In this document: piece by piece, positions 42,837 through 51,874 of the stretch | How positions within the stretch are numbered: position 1 is the stretch's first letter | Layout of the letters: every line of letters begins with the position of its first letter | The notes under the pieces: generated by a model | The model's input: only the letters and a program-made list of their open reading frames with translations | Database searches by the model: none | What the model was told of the DNA's origin: nothing | Assembly: GCA_030065015.1 (NCBI GenBank) | Contig: JASJDU010000002.1 | Coordinates: 78,615-142,614 of the forward strand | From: Candidatus Caenarcanales bacterium | GTDB taxonomy: Bacteria; Cyanobacteriota; Vampirovibrionia; Caenarcaniphilales; Caenarcanaceae | DNA length: 64,000 nt | Reading direction: 5' to 3' | Made by a program: the position numbers and the translations under genes

Positions 42837-42845
42837 TAATTGGCA

Positions 42846-43103
42846 ATGGGAAAGAAGAAAAAAATATTACTTTCAATTCTTCAAGGTTCTAAGAATGTAA
42901 GCTTTGCTGATTTATCTAATTTGGCAGAGGCTTTTGGTTTTGAACTTTGTAGAATCAATGGTAGTCATCATATTTTCCAACACAAAGATATTAAAGAGCT
43001 ATTAAATCTTCAAAACTACAAAGGAAAGGCCAAACCTTATCAGGTCAAACAACTGTTGAATTTAATAAATCGTTACAATTTAAGTATGGAAGAGGAAAAA
43101 TGA
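42846..43103 (+). CDS. hicA: HicA-type mRNA interferase toxin
   Basis: The 85-aa protein has the HicA double-stranded-RNA-binding fold with the catalytic His in RINGSHHIFQH, followed by YKGKAKPYQVKQLLNLI. HicA cleaves mRNA independently of ribosomes or near them. ATG 42846 is preferred; TTG at 42840 adds two residues. It overlaps hicB by four bases (ATGA, 43100-43103). It lies inside a duplicated aminotransferase 3' end. Confidence 0.9.
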   Translation: MGKKKKILLSILQGSKNVSFADLSNLAEAFGFELCRINGSHHIFQHKDIKELLNLQNYKGKAKPYQVKQLLNLINRYNLSMEEEK

Positions 43104-43324
43104 AGAAAGACTATCATATAAATATATTTTATAGCGAAGAAGATCAAGGATATATAGCTGATATACCCGATCTGGAGTTTTGCTCCGCCTTTGGAGAAAC
43201 ACCTATAAAAGCATTGGAAGAAGCTTTGAAGGCGAAAGAAGCCTGGTTGTCTACTGCATTAGATCAAAAAAAGCCAATTCCTGAACCAAAGTATGGATCC
43301 ATCTTTTATAGATTATCTTCCTGA
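43100..43324 (+). CDS. hicB: HicB-type antitoxin
   Basis: The 74-aa protein has the partial RNase H-like HicB fold: YHINIFYSEEDQGYIADIPDLEFCSAFGETPIKALEEAL. No helix-turn-helix or ribbon-helix-helix DNA-binding domain follows, so it is a short HicB; regulation of the operator would need another contact. Its last 19 bases overlap the 3' end of the aminotransferase gene antisense. Confidence 0.9.
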   Translation: MKKDYHINIFYSEEDQGYIADIPDLEFCSAFGETPIKALEEALKAKEAWLSTALDQKKPIPEPKYGSIFYRLSS

Positions 43325-44652
43325 TTCTGCTGAATAAATGTTTTCAGAATCTCACTAAATTCGTTAACAGCAAAATCAATTTCTTCTTTTGTAATCGTAA
43401 ATGGAGGTGAAAAAGATAACGTATGGCCCTGACTTCCGCAGGTTAAAACTATTAAGCCTTTCTTCAAGGATTCAACCATTAAGTGTTCTGCCAGTTGAGG
43501 AAAGGGCTCTTTATTATGTTTGTCTTTAACTAATTCCATTCCGAGCATTAAACCCTTTCCTCTAACTTCTCCTATAAATTCGCAGTTTAATTCCGTTAGT
43601 TTGTTTTTTAAATACTCTCCTAGTTCTTTATTCTTTTGATGCCAATTATTTTTTTGCAAATCTTCAATTACGGCTAATCCTGCTGCACAAACTAACGGAT
43701 TACCTAAAAAAGTACTAGTATGAATTGCTTCACCGTTCGATTTGTCCCAAGAATTCATTATTTCTGAACTAGTTATACAGGCAGAAAGAGGTAATCCACC
43801 GCCAATAGTTTTTCCAACACAGATAATGTCAGGTAAAACATCTTCTTCCTCAAAGGCAAACATCTTTCCGGTACGGCAGAATCCGGTGTAAATTTCATCA
43901 AATATTAAAAGTAAGTTATTCTCTTCGCAAAACTCTTTTAAGTCTTTCAAAAATCCTGTTGGGGGAACTATTACTCCTCCTCTTCCTTGAATCGGTTCTA
44001 TGATTACAGAGCCAATCAGTTCTTTATTTTTGTGAAAGACTTCTTTTATAAAATTCAATGATTGTTCACCAGCACTTGAGCCATTTCTGTATGAGTTTGG
44101 ATAGGGAACGTGAAAGGTATATTCGGTTAATCGTTCGGTGAATTTGCTTCTAAAATGAGGCTTGTGTGTTAAATCCAAAGCTCCGTAACCCAGCCCATGA
44201 TAACCGTATTCAAAGGCAATTACTCCCGGCTTTTTGGTGTAAACTTGTGCTGTTTTTAAGGCGGATTCACAAGCATCAGATCCATTGCAAGACAATATTG
44301 CTTGATCCAATTGAGGAGGAAATAAATCTAAAAGCTTTTCCATGAATTCAACTTTTATTTTGGGTGGGTGAACGTCTCCCATTCCGTGTATTAATTCCTT
44401 GGCTTGAATGGTAATAGCTTCGATTACCGAGTCATTACAGTGCCCAATTCCTGAAACCCCAAAAGCCGAATTTAAATCTAAAAAACAGTTCCCATCAACA
44501 TCCCAAATGTTTGTTTCGGAAGATTTTTCCCAGAAGATAGGGAAATCAGCAGAGAGGTAAGTTAGACCAGGGGATTCAACTCTTTGAAGACGTTGCGCTA
44601 ACTGTTTAGAATTTGGACCGGGGATTTCAGAAGAAACTATTGATGGAAGCAT
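43306..44652 (-). CDS. Class-III PLP-dependent aminotransferase with a remodelled C-terminus
   Basis: The 448-aa protein is a class-III transaminase (ornithine, GABA, acetylornithine or similar substrates). It has the SCNGSDACESALK cofactor segment, LLIFDEIYTGFCRTGKMFAFE, the Schiff-base lysine in CVGKTIGGGLPLSACI and HTSTFLGNPLVCAAG. The substrate is not evident. After SEIL the sequence ends in KTFIQQNQEDNL, which is encoded partly antisense to hicB. The displaced relict at 42698 ends differently. The C-terminus was therefore replaced by insertion of the hicAB cassette. The core enzyme looks intact. Confidence 0.9.
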   Translation of the reverse strand: MLPSIVSSEIPGPNSKQLAQRLQRVESPGLTYLSADFPIFWEKSSETNIWDVDGNCFLDLNSAFGVSGIGHCNDSVIEAITIQAKELIHGMGDVHPPKIKVEFMEKLLDLFPPQLDQAILSCNGSDACESALKTAQVYTKKPGVIAFEYGYHGLGYGALDLTHKPHFRSKFTERLTEYTFHVPYPNSYRNGSSAGEQSLNFIKEVFHKNKELIGSVIIEPIQGRGGVIVPPTGFLKDLKEFCEENNLLLIFDEIYTGFCRTGKMFAFEEEDVLPDIICVGKTIGGGLPLSACITSSEIMNSWDKSNGEAIHTSTFLGNPLVCAAGLAVIEDLQKNNWHQKNKELGEYLKNKLTELNCEFIGEVRGKGLMLGMELVKDKHNKEPFPQLAEHLMVESLKKGLIVLTCGSQGHTLSFSPPFTITKEEIDFAVNEFSEILKTFIQQNQEDNL

Positions 44653-44780
44653 TGAATTTACTCAGCTAACAGATAACTGATTTTTGTTTTTAGGGATATC
44701 CGAATTTGTCAATTCTCTTAATCAAAAGAATACAAATAAAACATATTGTATTAGGAATCAAGTCCAAATTTGTAATAACA

Positions 44781-45263
44781 ATGAATCTAAAATTTCAGGG
44801 TATTCTAGATAAAAACAACAAAATTGAGATTTCTTTGCAAGAGCTAGAACTCTTAATCTTAAATTCTTTGGGTCTTACAAAATTCAATTGGACCAATGTT
44901 GAAGATCTGAAAAGAAAATATTCCATTGAACTCTCTTTGATGAAAGTAAGAGGATTTTTAGAGAATTCTCTTGAATTGAGAGAAAATGTTAAACAATTGA
45001 ATAGAGAATATTTGAGAATTCAGTTATCGGCAAAAAATTTAGAATCTTTCGCTTTTGAAATTGAAGAAAGATCCAAAGAGTTAAAAGAGCAACTTCTTGA
45101 AGGCGGCTTATTAGATTCTTTATCAGACTCAAAAGCTCTCAAATTATTACCTTCTAAAACTTTTTCTTTAGATATCGAGAAAAAGGAAGAGCAGGAAAAC
45201 CCTGTAAAAAATCCTGAAACTATGGGTTCTTTTACTAAAAAAGCGAAAAAAAAGATGGCTTAA
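44781..45263 (+). CDS. Hypothetical charged coiled-coil protein
   Basis: The 160-aa protein (ATG 44781, MNLKFQGILDK) is not recognised. An N-terminal globular part (about 1-55, with NSLGLTKFNWTNVEDLKRKY) is followed by a helical, Leu/Glu-rich coiled coil (60-115) and a Lys-rich tail with FTKKAKKKMA. A longer start at 44706 would add 25 basic residues and lacks support. Divergent from the aminotransferase. Confidence 0.6.
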   Translation: MNLKFQGILDKNNKIEISLQELELLILNSLGLTKFNWTNVEDLKRKYSIELSLMKVRGFLENSLELRENVKQLNREYLRIQLSAKNLESFAFEIEERSKELKEQLLEGGLLDSLSDSKALKLLPSKTFSLDIEKKEEQENPVKNPETMGSFTKKAKKKMA

Positions 45264-45374
45264 CAATTAACAAAATATATTGAGTCATTTTTAATCTATT
45301 TGGTGGGCTTTAAATATATAAATAACCATCCCAGGGCATTTAATAATTAGTGCATATATCTTTGGTTTCAAAAT

Positions 45375-47024
45375 ATGAAATCTTTAAATAGTTTTAAGAG
45401 CTTATTCACATTATTTCTTGCCAGCCAATTTATTTTTCAATATATTCCTATAAACTTTGTTGAATTTACTTTATCTTCTCATTCGCAAGCTCAACCTTCC
45501 CGGAATCCAACTGTAGGAAATGAGTTTGAGCGTTCCTTCTCTGAACCGGATGGAGGACGTGGTAATGAGTATGGAACTGGGCTTGTACCAATTCGAATAC
45601 CTTCACCACCCAATGGACAACCGTTTGGAAGTGATCCTTCGCAGCTAACTATTGATGATTCAACACGGTTTAAGCCTTTAACTCAAGATCAAATTGAAGC
45701 CTTTGAAAGAGCTGCTTCAATTGGTTCTGCTGAAACTATATTTCCAAGATTTGTATCAGACGAAGATATCTTGAATCATGTCTATAGTGGTGGACCTGAT
45801 ATTAGAGATGATCAGTTGAATTTTATTGAACAAAGAAATCAGGATAGAGTTTTTCCTACAACAACTCCCAGTGGACAACCGTTTGGAAGTGATCCTTCGC
45901 AGCTAACTATTGATGATTCAACACGGTTTAAGCCTTTAACTCAAGAACAAATTAATGAAATGAATAGGGCTGCATCTGAAATAGATAGAGCTGCAATTGT
46001 GGGTGCTGCAGAAACAGTTGTTCCAACAACTGATGTTCCTGAAAGATTTGGAACAGTAGGAAACGTTTTCAATCCAACTGATGGGGGATATGAAATTAAT
46101 GACAGTTTTAGGATTGATACAACTGGACGATTTTCTACTAATACTTCAGCGGGGCAGCTTTCAGCAGACGATCAATTATTTAATAGAGGAGTGGATAGAA
46201 TCGCCTCAGGACAATACAATCAAAGAACGGCTTTTCGCCCGGGTTCTGCAGAAGAGATACGATTCCAAGAACAATTACAAGAGCGAGGATTGACTTATCA
46301 GGATCTTTACGACGGTAATTATGGAGTCCCTCCCAGCGGCCGCCCAGGCAGTGGATCTTCACGAGCCAGAGATGGAGTAGCTCAGTCAGGTGGATACTCA
46401 GGAGAAGATCCCGTTGGTCCATATAGCTCAGATGAAGGAGTAGAAGGTGGAAGCTACGGTGATGAATACGGATACCCTGAAGATGATTACAATGGATCGT
46501 CTACTGGTGAAGAGTACCATCATGAAGAGTATCACCATCAAGAGATTTCTTCGCACCATGGAGGTTATTGGGGAGGTCAGCAAGTCTATATTCCAGGCTA
46601 CCCTTATCCTAGAGGTGGATATGGCTCAATACTCAATGGCTATGGCCTTGGATACCTTGGTAACAGTGGAATTGTAGGAGCTGTTGTTGGTGAGATTATA
46701 TCTGATAGAGACCTGAAACCTTATGATTTAGGGAATGTTATAGGTTCTGCTGTTGGAGATAATTTAGGTGAAAGGATTTTAGCTGGAGCCGTTACAGGGG
46801 CTTTAACAAATGCTATTGATGGAAAAGATGTAGGTAGAGGAGCTGTGAATGGTGCAATAGGTGGTGCGGCCGCACACGTGGATAATGAATTGCTTGGTGA
46901 TGTTCATAGACCCTATTCTTATATTTCTGATACAGCATTTCCTGTTGCGAGTGGTCAAATTTCAGAAACTAGAGAATATTACTCAGAGAGTTTCAGTGAA
47001 GAAGTTTTTGAAGAATATATATGA
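45375..47024 (+). CDS. Large exported repeat protein with a glycine-zipper C-terminus
   Basis: The 549-aa protein starts with a hydrophobic signal region (to about residue 45, SSHSQAQ). Two near-identical 28-residue units (residues 80-107 and 166-193, GQPFGSDPSQLTIDDSTRF then KPLTQ) follow, then a disordered Gly/Ser/Asp region. A His/Tyr cluster (EEYHHEEYHHQEISSHHGG) comes next, and finally a glycine-zipper-like domain (about 430-505: GIVGAVVGEIISDR, IGSAVGDNLG, GAVTGALTNAI, GAVNGAIGGAAA). Such zippers occur in outer-membrane or surface assembly proteins. The protein is probably surface-exposed, but no family is recognised. Confidence 0.75.
   Translation: MKSLNSFKSLFTLFLASQFIFQYIPINFVEFTLSSHSQAQPSRNPTVGNEFERSFSEPDGGRGNEYGTGLVPIRIPSPPNGQPFGSDPSQLTIDDSTRFKPLTQDQIEAFERAASIGSAETIFPRFVSDEDILNHVYSGGPDIRDDQLNFIEQRNQDRVFPTTTPSGQPFGSDPSQLTIDDSTRFKPLTQEQINEMNRAASEIDRAAIVGAAETVVPTTDVPERFGTVGNVFNPTDGGYEINDSFRIDTTGRFSTNTSAGQLSADDQLFNRGVDRIASGQYNQRTAFRPGSAEEIRFQEQLQERGLTYQDLYDGNYGVPPSGRPGSGSSRARDGVAQSGGYSGEDPVGPYSSDEGVEGGSYGDEYGYPEDDYNGSSTGEEYHHEEYHHQEISSHHGGYWGGQQVYIPGYPYPRGGYGSILNGYGLGYLGNSGIVGAVVGEIISDRDLKPYDLGNVIGSAVGDNLGERILAGAVTGALTNAIDGKDVGRGAVNGAIGGAAAHVDNELLGDVHRPYSYISDTAFPVASGQISETREYYSESFSEEVFEEYI
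45614..45953. repeat. Two 82-bp direct repeats inside the exported protein gene
   Basis: Bases 45614-45695 and 45872-45953 match at 81 of 82 positions, 258 bp apart and in frame. Even synonymous sites are identical, so the copy is recent or kept alike by gene conversion. The mismatch changes Asp to Glu at the end. Confidence 0.95.
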
Positions 47025-47084
47025 AAAATTCGCTCTTACTTTAGTCAATCGAGGATAATTTAGCAAAATAATTTTTCTATGAAG

Positions 47085-47387
47085 TTATTGCAAATAAATT
47101 GGTATTGCAAGCAGTTTGAGGCCACTATTTGTAGTTAACCATACTTGTGCAACTATTTTTGTATCACCAGCGCTTGAAGGAAAAAAAACATCAACTTGCT
47201 CTGCTGTTTCTTTACTATCTTCGAGAAAGGAAGGGAAATTAATTCTGTAGTTTTGGTTATTAGGGAGATGTTTTTTTATTGAATATCCAATTTCTTCACT
47301 GATTACATCAACTACTTTATTATTGGCAAGCAGTGGATTGTTAGTAAAGATTAATAAAAAACAGTAACTAATGACTAATTTCTTCAT
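47085..47387 (-). CDS. Small exported protein, unknown
   Basis: The 100-aa precursor has a signal peptide (MKKLVISYCFLLIFTNNPLLA, cut near ANN) and a short beta-type domain ending GLKLLAIPIYLQ. The final part, QVWLTTNSGLKLLAIP, has a faint resemblance to the N-terminal part of FlgA-like P-ring chaperones, too weak to assign. It converges on the 45375 gene with 60 bp between stops. Confidence 0.6.
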   Translation of the reverse strand: MKKLVISYCFLLIFTNNPLLANNKVVDVISEEIGYSIKKHLPNNQNYRINFPSFLEDSKETAEQVDVFFPSSAGDTKIVAQVWLTTNSGLKLLAIPIYLQ

Positions 47388-47598
47388 CGTACAAACACTT
47401 TAACTTGCTAACTTCCTTTTTTCTATAGATACTTTGGCTAGTTTTAGACTAACTTAGTCCTTAATGAGCTTATGATTTAATATTGATAGTTCCCGAATTT
47501 GAGTTGAAATTCATGGGGTAAGTATTACTTCCTTATTAGATGCACCATCAGTATTGTATTAACGACTGATTGATGCGGATATTGCGATAGGCTTTTTC

Positions 47599-49269
47599 AT
47601 GTTATTACAAAAGAAAATCAAAGAAGAAATTCAAATAATTTTAAAGTCAGAGTTTCCTGAATTAACTGAAGAAAACTTAAAAGCAATACAAGTTGATGCC
47701 TCCAAAAGTTCATCATACGGAGATTTTTCAACAACTTGCTCCTTGGCATTTGCCAAGGTTTTGAAGAAAGCACCTATTCTAATAGCCAATCAAATTAAAA
47801 ATAATTTAGAAGAAAAATTGTCTGATATATACTCGATCGAGGTTGCTCCACCAGGATTCGTTAATTTTACCCTTACCAATAAAGGTTTTAACGAGTTAGT
47901 TAAGTCTTTGAATAAAGATGAACTAATTGAGAAAAACACAGATAAAGCACCTATCTTAATTGAGTACGTTTCAGCAAATCCTACCGGTGATTTACATATG
48001 GGTCATGGTAGGGGAGCCGTTGTTGGGAGCGCTTTGGCATCAATTGTAAAAGCAACCGGTAGGCAAGTTGGAACTGAATTCTATATCAATGATGCTGGAG
48101 AACAAATACAAAAACTAGGTCAAACCGCTTGGAGTTTATATTCAAAAGAACCATCTCAAAGTGACCAGTATCCTCCTGAATTGGTTGAGCCATACACAAA
48201 AGATTTGAAGGAAGGACTCAGTTTTGATGAACTCACAGAGCTCGTAAAGAATAAAATTCTAGAAAAACAAAAGAAAGTTCTATCTTCGTTAAAAGTGAAT
48301 TTTGATCGATGGATTAGTGAAAAAAATGATTTACATAACAATGGTAAATTAACCGGTGCTTTGAATAAGCTTAAAGAAGCAAATTTAACTTACTCCAAGG
48401 ATGAAGCTTTATGGTTTAAGTCAACTGATTTAGGCGATGAAAGAGATCGTGTATTAGTTAAATCCGATGGAAGAGCCACCTATCTTGCTGGAGATATTGC
48501 CTACCACCTTAACAAATTTGAAAGATATGAAGAAGCATTGAATCTGTGGGGAGCCGATCATCAGGGACAAGAAGTGAGCATGCAAGTTGCTCTTAAGGCA
48601 CTTGGTAATAATCCAGATAAATTTCAAATTCTTTTCATTCAATTTGTTAGCTTGGTTGAAAATGGACAGGAGCTGAAGATGTCCAAAAGGCAGGGCACAT
48701 TAATAACTATTGAAGAAGTTCTAGAAAAAGTTGGTCCGGACGCCTTTCGCTTCTTCCTTTTGTTAAGTCATGTGAATAATCGTTTGGCTTTTGACTTGGA
48801 TTTAGCTCTGAGAACTGATGATCAAAATCCGGTATTTTACGTGCAATATGCACATGCTAGAGCTTGTAGTATCTTACGCAATGCAACTACTTCACAGGTC
48901 GATGGAGAGGAGGCAATTTGCTCTATTGACGAAATAGATAATGCAGTGGAAAGTGAAGAGATTTTTAATAAGTGCTTTGATGAAAAACTTTCGGAACAAG
49001 AGATTCAAGCAACTAAAAACTTAATTTTGAAACTGAGTTTCTTTAATGATGAAATTCAGCGTTCGGCCGATAATTTAAACCCTAGTGGTGTCGCCCATTA
49101 TTTAATTGATTTGGCTAACTTATTTCATAGCTTTTACTCTCATTGTAGGGTTTTAGATTATGAGAATAAGACTTTGACTTTGGCTCGTTTATCTTTAATT
49201 AGAGCTTTTCAAAGGATTCTGAAGACCGGTCTTGAAACTCTTTTGATTACTGCTCCGGAAAGAATGTAG
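47599..49269 (+). CDS. argS: Arginyl-tRNA synthetase
   Basis: The 556-aa class I synthetase has the N-terminal Add-1 domain, the HIGH motif in SANPTGDLHMGHGRGAVVG, YINDAGEQI, and the KMSKS-like loop ELKMSKRQGTLI. The C-terminal DALR anticodon domain holds VQYAHARACSIL. Length and order match bacterial ArgRS. Single gene with a free upstream gap of about 200 bp. Confidence 0.97.
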   Translation: MLLQKKIKEEIQIILKSEFPELTEENLKAIQVDASKSSSYGDFSTTCSLAFAKVLKKAPILIANQIKNNLEEKLSDIYSIEVAPPGFVNFTLTNKGFNELVKSLNKDELIEKNTDKAPILIEYVSANPTGDLHMGHGRGAVVGSALASIVKATGRQVGTEFYINDAGEQIQKLGQTAWSLYSKEPSQSDQYPPELVEPYTKDLKEGLSFDELTELVKNKILEKQKKVLSSLKVNFDRWISEKNDLHNNGKLTGALNKLKEANLTYSKDEALWFKSTDLGDERDRVLVKSDGRATYLAGDIAYHLNKFERYEEALNLWGADHQGQEVSMQVALKALGNNPDKFQILFIQFVSLVENGQELKMSKRQGTLITIEEVLEKVGPDAFRFFLLLSHVNNRLAFDLDLALRTDDQNPVFYVQYAHARACSILRNATTSQVDGEEAICSIDEIDNAVESEEIFNKCFDEKLSEQEIQATKNLILKLSFFNDEIQRSADNLNPSGVAHYLIDLANLFHSFYSHCRVLDYENKTLTLARLSLIRAFQRILKTGLETLLITAPERM

Positions 49270-49287
49270 GGATTGCTTTGAAATGTT

Positions 49288-50085
49288 TCAGTTGCCTTTC
49301 CCAAAAATCTTGGGGATTGCTTCTGAAAGGAGTTTAGATGAAGAGAAGGCTAAGTAAATTTTTTCAATAATATCTGCAAAAGCATTTTCTTCTGGAATGA
49401 AGAGCAATAAAGTCTCTAAACTGCACAAAACATCTATCAAAGCAGAGCTTAAGAATCCACTCCTTTGTTGGGGATCGATCATGTTTTGGGAAAGGGTAGA
49501 TTTCTTTAAAGCGAGCAATAATGAACTTGCTCCAAAACCAACTTTGGCAATATTCAATAATTTATTGACTGGAAGTCCTAAACCTTTGGCGATTTTTTGA
49601 GCGACAGTTTTGCTTTTTGAGGAAAGCTTATTTATAAAATCAATGTTTTTCAGTATTCTTTGTGAGCCCTTGAACTTCATTATTAATTCTGCAACTATAA
49701 GTCCCGCAATTGAGGTTTGAACTAGCGCCATTAACTTATCTATGTGAAGGTTGAAGTTTAGGCCGATCCTTCTGAAAAAACTGTCTATAGATAATAATGA
49801 AGCTCCTAAAAATTCAACGGCACTATTCAATACGAAAACCATTGAAATACCGGTATTTTCTGCGAAACCTAAAAATATTTCCCCGAGGGCTTGTAAAGTA
49901 CTGAATAAAGAAGTGGATAATGCTTCGGATTGAACTCGTTTTGGATTTACGTATAAAGTTCTAACTCCCAATTTGTTTCCAGAACTCGTAAACTGAAGAG
50001 AGGAGGCTTGCTTTACTTTTGAAGTCTGAGTAGATTGAGGAAAATTAACAATGCTAGCTAATGTGGGATTTATAACTTGAAACAC
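49288..50085 (-). CDS. Hypothetical protein with several hydrophobic helices
   Basis: The 265-aa protein is not recognised. Hydrophobic segments lie near residues 60-105 (LGEIFLGFAENTGISMVFVL), 117-135 (LVQTSIAGLIVAEL) and in the C-terminal half (VGFGASSLLLALKK, LIDVLCSLETLLLFI). They are interrupted by charges, so the protein may be peripheral or a multi-helix membrane protein. No signal peptide. Imperfect direct repeats lie just upstream (50094-50164). It converges on argS with 18 bp between stops. Confidence 0.6.
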   Translation of the reverse strand: MFQVINPTLASIVNFPQSTQTSKVKQASSLQFTSSGNKLGVRTLYVNPKRVQSEALSTSLFSTLQALGEIFLGFAENTGISMVFVLNSAVEFLGASLLSIDSFFRRIGLNFNLHIDKLMALVQTSIAGLIVAELIMKFKGSQRILKNIDFINKLSSKSKTVAQKIAKGLGLPVNKLLNIAKVGFGASSLLLALKKSTLSQNMIDPQQRSGFLSSALIDVLCSLETLLLFIPEENAFADIIEKIYLAFSSSKLLSEAIPKIFGKGN

Positions 50086-50093
50086 TAGTTGTC

Positions 50094-50164
50094 AATTGAG
50101 AATATTTCGCAATAAAGAAGATAATAATTCTGCACTAATTGAGAATTATTTGCAATAAGAAGAT
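50094..50164. repeat. Pair of imperfect direct repeats upstream of the 49288 gene
   Basis: AATTGAGAATATTTCGCAAT at 50094-50113 and AATTGAGAATTATTTGCAAT at 50137-50156, each followed by AAGAAGAT, are offset by about 43 bp. They lie within 80 bp of the start of the minus-strand gene and could be operator sites. No symmetry within a copy. Confidence 0.6.
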
Positions 50165-50359
50165 CCCAAAACTTACAAATTCTGTAAAGCTTTATTCGTG
50201 TAATAGGTTATTTCTCTAGTGAATAATGGATATTGAGATGTTCTATAAATTAATTTAATGATTGGATTTATAACAACGAACGAGTTTTGAGCTTAATGAT
50301 AATGATTTAAATGTCCTAAAATAGTTGAATATACATGAATTTAATAAGGCTTACTAGAA

Positions 50360-51409
50360 ATGGCAACAGTATCTTTAAAATCTGAACTTCCCAAATTAGC
50401 AATATTTGGAGCCGGTGGCTTGGGAATTGAAATGGTTAAGCTTTTGAAGAAAAGGCAAGCTGCAAATTTAGTTGCGATGGTTGACCAATCCGGATATGTT
50501 TTTGATGAAAATGGTTTGAATGATGAGCAGTTGATAGTAAATTCTCTAAGAGCTAAAAGTATTGCTGCAATAGAGAATTCTGTTCAATCAAGTAAATCCA
50601 TTTCCGAATTTCTGGAAAGAAATTCGACTAAAATCGATGCAATTTTTTATGCATTACCCAATCTGCCAAATGAGTTTATTCCTAATATTACAAAGGAAAT
50701 AATTAATCAATCAGAATTCAATGGAGTCATTGTTGATGCTTTAAAAAGAACAAAAGCTGTAAAGATGCTTTCTGAATTTAATAGTCAATTGCAGGAAAAA
50801 AACATACTGTATCTCACAGGTTGTGGTGCAACTCCAGGAATGTTGACCTCCGCCGCTGCTGTTGCTGCTCAATCATTTGTGGAAATTGAATCTGTGAAAA
50901 TAACTTTTGGAGTGGGTATCTCCAACTGGAAAGCATATAGAGCAACTATAAGAGAAGATATAGCGCACCTGAAGAACTTTAATGTGGAGAAAGTTTCCCA
51001 AATGACAGAGGAACAAATTGATAAGGAACTTGAGGATAGAAATGGAATATTGGAGCTTGTTGATATGGAGCACGCTGACGATATCATGTTGGAAATGGCT
51101 GGAATCTGTGATGCAGATAAAGTTACTGTTGGAGGAATTGTGGACACCAGAAATCCTCAAAAACCAGTTTCAACAAACGTTAAAATAACTGGTTTTACAT
51201 ACGAAGGAAAGAAATCTACTCATACTTTCACTTTGGGAGATGAAACTACAATGGCAGCGAATGTTAATGGAACAGTTTTAGGTTTTTTGAATGCTGGTGT
51301 GAACCTTCATAAGAATTATGGAATTTCAGGATTAAGAACTGCCGCTGAAGTAATGCCGAGGTTTAACCCAGTAAAAATCCACAAAAAATCTTTAGCAGAA
51401 ATCATTTAA
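50360..51409 (+). CDS. Saccharopine-dehydrogenase-like oxidoreductase (cyanobacterial type)
   Basis: The 349-aa protein has a Rossmann start (LAIFGAGGLGIEMVK) and characteristic segments YALPNLPNEF, GVIVDALKRT, LTGCGATPGML, GISNWKAYRATIREDIAHL, NMEHADD-like (DMEHADDIMLE), and STHTFTLGDETTMAANV. These match a family known mainly from cyanobacteria and annotated saccharopine dehydrogenase-like. Its substrate is not established. It is an important taxonomic pointer here. It starts a long plus-strand run. Confidence 0.9.
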   Translation: MATVSLKSELPKLAIFGAGGLGIEMVKLLKKRQAANLVAMVDQSGYVFDENGLNDEQLIVNSLRAKSIAAIENSVQSSKSISEFLERNSTKIDAIFYALPNLPNEFIPNITKEIINQSEFNGVIVDALKRTKAVKMLSEFNSQLQEKNILYLTGCGATPGMLTSAAAVAAQSFVEIESVKITFGVGISNWKAYRATIREDIAHLKNFNVEKVSQMTEEQIDKELEDRNGILELVDMEHADDIMLEMAGICDADKVTVGGIVDTRNPQKPVSTNVKITGFTYEGKKSTHTFTLGDETTMAANVNGTVLGFLNAGVNLHKNYGISGLRTAAEVMPRFNPVKIHKKSLAEII

Positions 51410-51553
51410 CTGAAATTTAGGGCTCAATCATTTGTTAGATAAATAAGTAATAAGTAAATATTGTGATAAGTTGGGGAACCCGGATGAATGATTGCCGTCC
51501 TATTTTTTACCTCATCTCTATATATTTTCAAAAAAGATACTTTAAAAATTTAT

Positions 51554-51847
51554 ATGAAGCACCGTCTGGAAATAATTAAACACATTGGAGTTTTTTTATT
51601 AGTTTTTGGAGTTGCTCTCCAGACTTGGCGGGGGTTTTTTCTGAATGGTTGTAATATTACAAAAAGCCTTATTCAGTTGAGTGATATGAAGCAAACTTAT
51701 TCTTCTTTACATGCACAAAACAAAATTATGTTTGAAGAAGTTAAGCAAATTAAGGCTGGAAATGATAAGAAAAGACAGTTAGCAAATACAGAATTAAATA
51801 TGGTGAGTGATCCAGCTGCAGAAGTTGTTATTCAGTTTCTCAACTGA
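51554..51847 (+). CDS. FtsB/DivIC-like septum formation protein
   Basis: The 97-aa protein (ATG 51554, MKHRLEIIKH) has one membrane helix (IGVFLLVFGVALQTW), then a coiled-coil and a C-terminal ANTELNMVSDPAAEVVIQFL resembling the AR-x-ELG-x-V-x-PGE-x-V end of the FtsB/DivIC family. Those proteins bridge FtsL and FtsQ in the divisome. An upstream start at 51488 would add a second hydrophobic stretch not seen in the family. The coiled coil is short. Confidence 0.7.
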   Translation: MKHRLEIIKHIGVFLLVFGVALQTWRGFFLNGCNITKSLIQLSDMKQTYSSLHAQNKIMFEEVKQIKAGNDKKRQLANTELNMVSDPAAEVVIQFLN

Positions 51848-51874
51848 GATTTGCTGGTGAACTGATTTTGGAAT

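Larger units (their letters stand above)
42745..43412. repeat. 69-bp direct repeats flanking hicAB
   Basis: Bases 42745-42813 and 43344-43412 are identical except at two positions (67 of 69). The right copy is the 3' part of the aminotransferase gene; the left copy is a relict of the same part. Copies are 599 bp apart and enclose hicA, hicB and their operator. Outside the core, ATAAAT also matches with a 2-nt indel. This looks like the footprint of a cassette insertion or tandem duplication. Confidence 0.95.

Noticed and set aside
47085-47387. FlgA (P-ring chaperone)
   Set aside because: Resemblance is limited to the last 15 residues and the SAF-like C-terminal domain is missing.
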